Source of the DNA: Bradyrhizobium niftali
Lineage (GTDB): Bacteria; Pseudomonadota; Alphaproteobacteria; Rhizobiales; Xanthobacteraceae
Direction of reading: 5' to 3'
Assembly (NCBI RefSeq): GCF_004571025.1
Contig: NZ_SPQT01000009.1
Location: forward strand, 124,001-188,000
DNA: 64,000 nucleotides
Both the position numbers and the translations under genes were made by a program. The notes under the pieces were generated by a model. That model did not search any database and had not been told where the DNA came from. It was given only the letters and a program-made list of their open reading frames with translations. Numbering within the stretch: the stretch's first letter is position 1; each line of letters begins with the position of its first letter. Below are positions 33,129 through 39,882 of this stretch, in pieces.

Positions 33129-33394
33129 CGTGCCGGCCATGCGAGCAGGGCGCGCTCGATCGCAGCAGCCCTTGCATCCAAAGAAGCCGATCCTGCGCCG
33201 CGTCGGAAGCGGCGAGTTCCCCGTCCGTAGGGCGATCAACAGCCAAAGATTTCGGGAGCGCAATGGCGTCCCGAACGTTGCCACGAGGCGTGCGTTGGCA
33301 GGGCAAATCCCATATGCATGGCGGCGAGCAGCGAATCGACAATGCGGCGGCTCGCGTTCGGTGGGTGACAGTCTACGACCAGAGACGGATTCAA

Positions 33395-36300
33395 GTGAGG
33401 CTTACCAAAAAGGCGAAGGCGACCAAGACATCGCCAAAGAAAGGCAAAGGGTCGCAGCGCGCCACGATCTCGTCTTCGTCGCCCCTCGGTTCGATGGCGC
33501 TCCATCTGCTTGCACAATGGAAGCAGTCCGGACGCAGCGGCATCGTTTTTCTCGCCGAGAGCGAGAACAGGGCAGAGCGGCTCGGCAGCGTCATTCACGC
33601 GCTCGATCCCTCCTGCGAGGTCCTGGTGTTTCCGCGATTGAACACTTTGCCGTTCGATCAGCTCGAGCCGTCCCACGAACTCGCAGGGCGCAGAGCCTCC
33701 GTGCTGCGACGCCTCGCAAAATCCAGGAAACCGCTCTTTCTGGTCTCGACGGCGGAAGCCGTGATGGAGCGCCTGCCGCCGCCTGCGAGCCTGTCGCGCC
33801 TGAGCGTGAGCTTGAAGGTGGGCGGCGCGTTTTCCGAGCGCGACCTGCGCGGACGCCTCGAAGCCCTGGGATACGATCTGGAGGACGAGCCGGACTATCC
33901 GGGCGGAGCCCTGTTTCACGGACAGACCTTCGAGATATTTCCCGCGGGCGCGCTGGGGCCGTTCCGGATCGAGCATTCAGGCCGCGCGATCAGCCGGATC
34001 GTGGCGTTCGACCCGAAAGAGCACGACATCATCTTCGAGACCAGCGAGCTTCTCGTCGATCCCATGTCGGAGCGGCTTGGCTTCGCCGGCAAACGCGGCA
34101 AGCGCGCGACGCTGTTCGACTATTGCGGGCGCGCCAAATGGATCGCCGATGCAGGCGTCCCGCTGCACGTCGACGGCTGGCTGAGCACGATCGAGGAGGC
34201 CGCGCCTCGTGCGGAGAGAGAGCGCGAATACATCGGTCGGCGCGACTGGAAGCAGCTCTCCAGGGGCATGAAGGTGTTGCCGCGGACGGCGTCCTTCCAG
34301 CCCATCCCGGAGTTTTCAAAGCTGACTTCCGCCAGGAAGGCGCTTCGTGCCTTCGTCGAGGAGACGCGGCGGGCCGGATCGCGGCTGATCCTGGTCGCGG
34401 CGCAGGAGGACGACCTGCGCGTGATGGAGCGGATGAGCGGCGTCAAGGCGCCGCGCTGCGCGGATTGGGACACGGCGGCGCGCGGGCGGGGCGGCGAGGC
34501 GGCGCTCCTGGCCGATCTCGATGCGGGTTTCGTCGTGCCGGGGAAAAAGTCTCTCGTTGTCGTGACCGCGTCCGACGTGCTCGGCAGCCGGGCGCATCAT
34601 CCGCAGCCGATGGCGCGGGCCTGGAGCGCGGCCTTCGACCATGCCGACGTGCCCGAGCAGGGCACGGTGGTCGTGCATCTCCAGCGCGGCCTTGCCGTGC
34701 TCGACGGCCTGCAGACCGTGAACACGGGTGGCGGCGCGCTGCGCGAGATGATCCGCCTGGTGTTCGCGGGCGACAACGCGGTTCTCGTGCCGCCGCCCGA
34801 TCTGGCCCTGATGTGGCCTTACGCAACCGAGCCCGGCAAGCTGGCGCTCGACAAGGCGGACGGCAGCTCCTGGTGGGCCCGCCGCACCGAGGCCGAGCGC
34901 GAAATCCAGATCGCCGGCAAGGCGCTGGCCAAGCACATCAGCCAGCGCCGAAGGCGGCGCGCCGAAAAGCTGGTTCCGCCGGGATCGGCCTATGAGAAGT
35001 TCGTCGCGCGTTTTCCTTATTTCACGACGATCGATCAGGCCAAGGCGATCCGCGACGTGCTGGGTGATCTTGCATCCGGCCATCCGATGGACCGGGTGAT
35101 CTGCGGCGATGTGGGATTTGGCAAGACCGAGGTGGCGCTGCGCGCGGCCGCCGCCGTGGTGCTGTCGGGAAAGCAGGTGGCGATCGCGGTGCCGACGACG
35201 GTGCTGGCACGCCAGCACGTCGCGACGTTCCAGAAGCGCTTCGCCCCGTTCGGCATCGAGGTGGGGAACCTGTCGCGGGCGACCTCCGGCGCGGAGCTGC
35301 GGGAGACCAAGGAGGGACTGCGCAGCGGCCGCATCAAGGTCGTGGTCGGAACGCAGGCGCTGGGCGCGAAGGACGTGAAGTTCGACGATCTCGGCCTCGT
35401 CATCATCGACGAGGAGCAGCATTTCGGCGCGGCCGAGAAGGCCAGGCTTTCCAGCCTTGCCAAGAATGTCCATGTGCTGATGATGAGCGCGACGCCGATC
35501 CCGCGCACGCTGGCCGCCGGCCTTGCCGGATTTCGCGACCTCAGCGTCATCGCCTCGCCGCCGGTGCACCGGCTCCCGGTCGCAACCAGGATTGCGCCGC
35601 TGTCGGATGCGGCCATTGCGTCGGCGTTGCTGCGCGAGCAGCGGCGCCACGGCCAGAGTTTTCTGATCTGTCCACGCATCCAGGATCTGGATCCGATGCT
35701 GGCGCGGGTGCAGGCGGTGGCCGGCGATCTTCGCATCGTGTGCCTGCACGGCAGATTGGCTGCCGACGAGATCGACGACCGGATGATGAGCTTCGTCGAG
35801 GGCAGGGCCGATGTCCTGCTCGCGACCAACATCGTGGAGAGCGGCCTCGACATTCCGCGTGCGAACACCATCGTGGTCTGCTGGCCCGAGAAGTTCGGCC
35901 TCGCCCAGCTGCATCAGCTGCGCGGACGGGTCGGCCGTAGCGGCATCCGGGCGTTCGCCCATTTGCTGACCGAGACGAATTCCGGGCAGTCCGAGAGGCG
36001 GCTGGCCGTGCTCGAGGAGTTCAGCCGGCCGGGCGCCGGCTTTGCCATCAGCGAGCGCGATCTCGATCTCAGAGGTGCGGGCGACCTGTTTTCCGAGCAG
36101 CAATCCGGCCACGTCCAGGTGTTCGGGCCCGTGCTCTACAGCCACCTGCTGAAAATGGCCTCGGAGAAGGCCGATGAGGAGCGGGCCGCGGTGTGGGTGC
36201 CCGACCTGAACCTGCCGGTCGCGGACATGCTGCCAGAGACCTATGTGCACTCCGAGCCTGTGCGGCTCGAACTCTATGCGCGCGCCGCAAGATGCGGCAG

Positions 36301-36598
36301 CGAGGACGACCTCGTCGACCTCGAAGAGGAGACCTCCCGCCGCTTCGGCCCGCTGCCGAAAGTCGCGCGCGATTTCTTCGCCGCAGCGAAGCTCAGGCTC
36401 GAATGCAAGCGAAGGGGCATCATCCGCCTCGACGTCGGCCTCGGGGCGGTGGCTGCAACGTTCCTGCCCGGGCGGTTGCGGAAGTCGAGAGGAAAGTCAC
36501 TCCAGCGCGACGGCGATCGCGTCGTCTATCACAGCCAAATGCGCGATGCGCCGTTCGAGCGGGTGGAGGAGTTGTTCGAGGTGCTGGACGAGGCGTGA
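33395..36598 (+). CDS. Mfd-like (transcription-repair coupling factor family) DNA translocase, second copy
   Basis: About 1,067 residues from GTG 33395, preceded by AGAGACGGA; the frame is open to 33263. It has the Mfd layout: a UvrB-homology region (EVLVFPRLNTLPFDQLEPSH ... FLVSTAEAVMERLPPP), a divergent RNA-polymerase-interacting segment (GTVVVHLQRGLAVLDGLQTV), the translocase with Walker A GDVGFGKTEVALR, DEEQHFG, SATPIPRTL and RGRVGRSGIRAF, and a C-terminal TRCF-like domain. A standard mfd lies at 58654-62172. Compared with that copy, the polymerase-binding segment is poorly conserved while the motor is intact. It may be a specialised translocase; its role is unknown. Confidence 0.92.
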   Translation: MRLTKKAKATKTSPKKGKGSQRATISSSSPLGSMALHLLAQWKQSGRSGIVFLAESENRAERLGSVIHALDPSCEVLVFPRLNTLPFDQLEPSHELAGRRASVLRRLAKSRKPLFLVSTAEAVMERLPPPASLSRLSVSLKVGGAFSERDLRGRLEALGYDLEDEPDYPGGALFHGQTFEIFPAGALGPFRIEHSGRAISRIVAFDPKEHDIIFETSELLVDPMSERLGFAGKRGKRATLFDYCGRAKWIADAGVPLHVDGWLSTIEEAAPRAEREREYIGRRDWKQLSRGMKVLPRTASFQPIPEFSKLTSARKALRAFVEETRRAGSRLILVAAQEDDLRVMERMSGVKAPRCADWDTAARGRGGEAALLADLDAGFVVPGKKSLVVVTASDVLGSRAHHPQPMARAWSAAFDHADVPEQGTVVVHLQRGLAVLDGLQTVNTGGGALREMIRLVFAGDNAVLVPPPDLALMWPYATEPGKLALDKADGSSWWARRTEAEREIQIAGKALAKHISQRRRRRAEKLVPPGSAYEKFVARFPYFTTIDQAKAIRDVLGDLASGHPMDRVICGDVGFGKTEVALRAAAAVVLSGKQVAIAVPTTVLARQHVATFQKRFAPFGIEVGNLSRATSGAELRETKEGLRSGRIKVVVGTQALGAKDVKFDDLGLVIIDEEQHFGAAEKARLSSLAKNVHVLMMSATPIPRTLAAGLAGFRDLSVIASPPVHRLPVATRIAPLSDAAIASALLREQRRHGQSFLICPRIQDLDPMLARVQAVAGDLRIVCLHGRLAADEIDDRMMSFVEGRADVLLATNIVESGLDIPRANTIVVCWPEKFGLAQLHQLRGRVGRSGIRAFAHLLTETNSGQSERRLAVLEEFSRPGAGFAISERDLDLRGAGDLFSEQQSGHVQVFGPVLYSHLLKMASEKADEERAAVWVPDLNLPVADMLPETYVHSEPVRLELYARAARCGSEDDLVDLEEETSRRFGPLPKVARDFFAAAKLRLECKRRGIIRLDVGLGAVAATFLPGRLRKSRGKSLQRDGDRVVYHSQMRDAPFERVEELFEVLDEA

Positions 36599-36874
36599 GG
36601 GGCGGACGCGCCGGATGAACCTGGCCAAGCGCGACTGTCACATGCGCCCCGCCTGTCGCAACGTTGGGCTACTCCGTTTGCCCCGATAGCCAGCGTCCGA
36701 AAGCGAACAGAGCGGATCGCCGAATGATCCTAGCTACGGGCGCCAGGCCTTCCCCAAGGGGCCAAGCACCTCCAGCGGCCCCGGCCTCCCACACCCCGAA
36801 TGCCCCCATGGCCGGGGCCGTCGTTCATCATCGAAGGCTGGTCTAACCTCGCCGCCGCGCCTGCCGCAAGCGGT

Positions 36875-36910
36875 GCAGATGCAGCGTGACTCGCAGATGC
36901 AGCGTGACTC
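36875..36910. repeat. 18-base perfect tandem duplication
   Basis: GCAGATGCAGCGTGACTC occurs twice in direct succession (36875-36892 and 36893-36910). It is non-coding as far as can be seen. Confidence 0.8.
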
Positions 36911-36982
36911 GATGTCGGACAGTCGCATCTCATCCGGCCAACGATCAGCGTTCACGGCGCCGGAATGGCCGCATCAGGTTGC

Positions 36983-37081
36983 GGTGACAGTGCACAAAAT
37001 ACGCTGAGCGAGGCCCCAACCCGAATGGCGCCCCACCTGGGCAATTGCGACGAGCGCTACAAGGTCAGGTGCACTGTCACC
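36983..37081. repeat. Inverted pair of GGTGACAGTGCAC
   Basis: The 13-base word is at 36983-36995 (+) and 37069-37081 (as its complement), about 70 bases apart, so the pair can form a stem. A third copy is at 37523-37535. Confidence 0.65.
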
Positions 37082-37141
37082 GTAGTTCATCGAGCGGCAA
37101 ATTGGACCCGCCGGTTCATGCTGGCGGGCCTGCGATCTCTA

Positions 37142-37402
37142 TCAACGACTACGGGGTGCCTGAGGCTGTTGCACACTTTGCTGCCGGAATAGAAGGCGCC
37201 GGTTTTCCGAACATATCACGTTCGACCGGCCCGACGCGGACGCCAGGCATTGCTCTCTCGTCTCATAAGAGCAGTCGCCGGAAGGGCCGAGTTCGCCACC
37301 ATACACGCACCAGGGGTAATCATACGAGACGGGAGCAGCGGAGCCGGCGACGGCGGCGGTCCCCGTTGCGAGCAAGGCGAATATGACCAGCATCGTGCGC
37401 AT
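37142..37402 (-). CDS. DUF3551-like small exported protein
   Basis: 86 residues from ATG 37402, with GGAGG about 10 bases upstream. The signal peptide reads MRTMLVIFALLATGTAAVAG. The mature domain has the DUF3551 pattern: YPWCVYGGELGPSGDCSYET then REQCLASASGR and a fourth Cys in VICSEN. DUF3551 proteins are four-cysteine periplasmic proteins expanded in Bradyrhizobium and have no known function. The C-terminus (LLFRQQSVQQPQAPRSR) is longer than I expect. The gene is bracketed by the GGTGACAGTGCAC repeats. Confidence 0.8.
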   Translation of the reverse strand: MRTMLVIFALLATGTAAVAGSAAPVSYDYPWCVYGGELGPSGDCSYETREQCLASASGRSNVICSENRRLLFRQQSVQQPQAPRSR

Positions 37403-37517
37403 GATCAAATTTCCTCCGGTCTTCGGAAAACCGCTCCACGCCTTTCGTGCGTCGCTATCCGAAATCTGGCGGTAGCTTTCTCCGGTTCAAGGGAGGAGTG
37501 ATTCCATCGCCGCTCAA

Positions 37518-37546
37518 GTTACGGTGACAGTGCACTTCACCGTAAC
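37518..37546. repeat. 10-base inverted repeat containing GGTGACAGTGCAC
   Basis: GTTACGGTGA and TCACCGTAAC flank a short spacer. The third copy of the 13-base repeat (37523-37535) lies inside. With the pair at 36983-37081 it brackets the DUF3551 gene. Confidence 0.65.
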
Positions 37547-37560
37547 CCAAGTGAAGTCCG

Positions 37561-37803
37561 TCACTTCAAGGCGTGATCGATCTTGTGCCCCAGATGCCCG
37601 GTATCGTGATCGCGGCGCAGCTGGCTCAGCGACGTCTCGTTCAGCTGAAGCAGGACCTCGCTGAGCTGGGTCGCATCGGGATAGCCGGCCGCAAAACCCT
37701 TGCCGTAGATCTTGCGCAACGTGCCAACCAGCGTGTTGCCGTGCTTCTTGCTGATCCCGCCATCCTTGTCCCGATGACGGCCATCCAGGCCCGTTTCCTT
37801 CAT
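37561..37803 (-). CDS. Small charged protein of unknown function
   Basis: 80 residues from ATG 37803, preceded by GGGAGAG. The protein starts MKETGLDGRHRDKDGGISKK and is rich in Lys, His, Asp and Gly. A predicted helical part reads DATQLSEVLLQLNETSLSQL, and the end is RRDHDTGHLGHKIDHALK. No signal, membrane segment or cysteine. I know it only as a bradyrhizobial hypothetical protein type. Confidence 0.7.
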   Translation of the reverse strand: MKETGLDGRHRDKDGGISKKHGNTLVGTLRKIYGKGFAAGYPDATQLSEVLLQLNETSLSQLRRDHDTGHLGHKIDHALK

Positions 37804-37929
37804 GTCTCTCTCCCGTGCGGCGTCTTCAGCGCCTGGAGAGAGCGTGCTCCCAAATGGGTCGATTGGCAACGGCGCGGCGCGCCGGCGTTGAGCGCCGGTT
37901 CGTGCCATCGGGTAGCGAAGGCGGAGTGG

Positions 37930-38100
37930 CTAGGCGGCCTGCTCCTCAAACGAGGTGTATACGCGGCCGGTCGGATCAACGATCTGGACGTCCCAGCACC
38001 CGTCCTCGACGAGCTCTCTGGCCTTCTTGAGGGCGGCCGCGAGTGACAGCCGCTTCAGGCTGACGACGCCTGCCGTGTCGAAACCGTTGATTTCAAACAT
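37930..38100 (-). CDS. Very small protein of unknown function
   Basis: 56 residues from ATG 38100, with a strong AGGAGGG about 7 bases upstream; the longer frame to 38202 lacks support. Sequence starts MFEINGFDTAGVVSLKRLSL and contains AAALKKARELVEDGCWDVQI then VDPTGRVYTSFEEQAA. The pattern (helix then beta strand with W-x-V-x-I and G-R-x-Y) looks like a compact cytosolic alpha/beta domain. Function unknown. Confidence 0.72.
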   Translation of the reverse strand: MFEINGFDTAGVVSLKRLSLAAALKKARELVEDGCWDVQIVDPTGRVYTSFEEQAA

Positions 38101-38380
38101 GCCGCTCCCTCCTGTTTTGCTGAATCTTACACTGTTTGAGGGTGTTGTCTCGCGGCTTTGTGGCGCTTCGATGCCGGTCCTCCATGACCCGTTCCATCGC
38201 ATGGACCCCGTAATCGGCCGGGGTGGCCGGGCCTGCCAGCCAGCCCTGCCGCTAACGTGGAATTAATCCAAAAAGCCCACAATTTGAGACAGTTGTGTAG
38301 ATGGGTGCTGCGTAAAGGAGGCGTCGCGAGGACGTTTCGGCGACGGCTTCCTTTTGCTCGCTCATTTGAGGTCGATACAC

Positions 38381-39043
38381 GTGACCACGACATTCGAAGC
38401 GCCAGGCCTCGTCGAACAACTCGACCCTGCAGCACTTGCAGCCGCCGCAGCAGCATCCAAGCCCGCAGCCGCGGAAGCTCCAGCACCGATCAAGCAGTCC
38501 GGCCGGAAATCGCTCCTGATATTGTCGGTGTGCGCCCTCGCCATCAACGGCTCGGCGGCGATCTATACGTCGCCATCCGATTTTTCGTCGCTGAATATCG
38601 GCAGTCTGGCCGAACTGCTTCCGCACCGGGACGCTGCTGCGCCAAAACCGGATCCGGTTGTCGCGGCCTTGAAGGATATCCAGTCGGCCCAGCAGCAACA
38701 CACAGCGTCACTGCAGGAGAACAGCCAGGCCTTGCAGCAAAATGCGGCTCTGCTGCAGCAGGACTCAATGGTGCTCCTGTCGCTGCGACAGAGCATCACG
38801 GACGAACGGGTCGATGTGAGGAAGATATCTTCGCAATTGTCCACGCTGATTGCGAAGGTCGACTCGCTGCAAGGCGCAATGATGTCCGACGTCACGTCCT
38901 CGATCCGAAGGGCGAATGCTCGCTATGGACTGTCCGCAGCGATGCGCAAACGGATGGTCCGGCAACCGCAATCCGTTGGGCCTGTTTCGGTGGGTGGAGC
39001 TCCGCTGACTACGCCGGCTACGGTTTCAGCTCCGGAAAGCTGA
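38381..39043 (+). CDS. Membrane-anchored coiled-coil protein of unknown function
   Basis: 220 residues from GTG 38381, chosen because GAGGT lies 8 bases upstream. An Ala/Pro-rich cytosolic start is followed by one membrane span near residues 45-65 (SLLILSVCALAINGSAAIYT). A long Gln-rich heptad region follows (ASLQENSQALQQNAALLQQD ... LLSLRQSITDERVDVRKISS) that should form a coiled coil in the periplasm. It ends in a basic, Pro/Val-rich tail. A terminator follows the gene. Such proteins may be envelope scaffolds; nothing specific can be said. Confidence 0.75.
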   Translation: MTTTFEAPGLVEQLDPAALAAAAAASKPAAAEAPAPIKQSGRKSLLILSVCALAINGSAAIYTSPSDFSSLNIGSLAELLPHRDAAAPKPDPVVAALKDIQSAQQQHTASLQENSQALQQNAALLQQDSMVLLSLRQSITDERVDVRKISSQLSTLIAKVDSLQGAMMSDVTSSIRRANARYGLSAAMRKRMVRQPQSVGPVSVGGAPLTTPATVSAPES

Positions 39044-39075
39044 GGATAGGGCCAGGCAAGGCGCTTGGGATGACT

Positions 39076-39105
39076 GACCTTCCAGCTCACGCTGGCGGGT
39101 CTTTT
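39076..39105 (+). terminator. Rho-independent terminator
   Basis: GACC..CCAGC and GCTGG..GGTC with a TCAC loop are followed by TTTT, 33 bases after the coiled-coil gene. Confidence 0.75.
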
Positions 39106-39107
39106 GG

Positions 39108-39221
39108 TTATGCCAAGCAGGCCATGATGGCGAGCACGACGTCGGCGCCCAGGTCGCCTGAGTACATCGTGAAAAGGATGCCAGCTCCAACAACAAGTGC
39201 AAAGACTTTGAGAACGATCAT
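39108..39221 (-). CDS. 37-residue hydrophobic small protein
   Basis: A short ORF starting MIVLKVFALVVGAGILFTMY, followed by SGDLGADVVLAIMACLA. GAGGGG lies 8 bases before the ATG, an unusually good ribosome site for a chance ORF. It has one or two membrane spans. It may be a membrane-inserted small protein of the kind often missed in annotation. Function unknown. Confidence 0.5.
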   Translation of the reverse strand: MIVLKVFALVVGAGILFTMYSGDLGADVVLAIMACLA

Positions 39222-39480
39222 TTTGAGATCCCCTCGTGAATGACGGGAGACTGGGCGCGGATTGTTTCCTGAATGCTTCGCGTGACGCGGTAAACGGTTT
39301 CATTCACCGAGACGTTATCCGTGAGGGGCTGCCCGGCTCAGGATGGCCGCAACAGGGAACCGCTGCGGCCCGAGCCATTTTCGAGATCAAGCTTGGGGCG
39401 CGAACGCCGTTCGAGCGCATGTCGCTAAGTGAGAGTTTGACCGGCCGGCCATCGGCTTCAGTGCGGGTGGGATGTCGGCT

Positions 39481-39556
39481 TGGTGAGCGCGCTGGGGCTC
39501 GAACCCAGGACCCCGTGATTAAAAGTCACGTGCTCTACCGGCTGAGCTACGCGCTC
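39481..39556 (-). tRNA. tRNA-Lys (anticodon UUU), CCA encoded
   Basis: On the minus strand the acceptor arm GAGCGCG pairs with CGCGCTC, followed by discriminator A and CCA in the DNA. The D arm is GCTCAGCCGGTAGAGC. The anticodon arm is CGTGA-CTTTTAA-TCACG with anticodon TTT. The T arm includes GGTTCGAGCCC. All stems are complete. Confidence 0.96.
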
Positions 39557-39686
39557 CCATGGCCGCTGATGGCTTCAAGAGATCGCCATCGTCTTCGGAC
39601 ATTCGAGAAGCATGTCTTGCCGCTGCGCTTAAGCTCGCGTCGCGGGGAAAAACCGGCTGTTTCCGGATCATGCTTTCGGCCCGCGC

Positions 39687-39715
39687 TGTGTAGGGGGATG
39701 GGGCGCTGAGGTCAA
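39687..39715 (-). promoter_or_regulatory. Probable promoter of tRNA-Lys
   Basis: On the minus strand TTGACC (39715-39710) and TACACA (39692-39687) are 17 bases apart, about 130 bases upstream of the tRNA. Otherwise the 39557-39882 gap between the tRNA and ndvB shows nothing. Confidence 0.45.
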
Positions 39716-39882
39716 TAGCGCGGGTGGCTGCCGAAACTCTTGGCAGGAGCGGGGATTTGCTCGCTGTGTCCGCAGCTTAAGCCGGAATTTTCATCCCGAT
39801 TGGCGGCCGCTATCCACGCCGAACAGCGCCGGTGGCTTGTGTGCGCGGAGGTTTCACCCGCGTCGGCAGGCCGTTCGTACCG

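Larger units (their letters stand above)
36599..37141. other. 543-base stretch without a recognised gene
   Basis: It contains an 18-base perfect tandem duplication (36875-36910) and two copies of GGTGACAGTGCAC in opposite orientation (36983-36995, 37069-37081). Frames on both strands are short and composed of Pro/Ala/Arg-rich shadow sequence. I see no RNA gene. Confidence 0.5.

Noticed and set aside
32848..34995. 715-codon plus-strand frame overlapping the start of the Mfd-like gene
   Set aside because: It is a +1-phase shadow, Arg/Ala/Gly-rich without domains. The Mfd motifs lie in the other frame.
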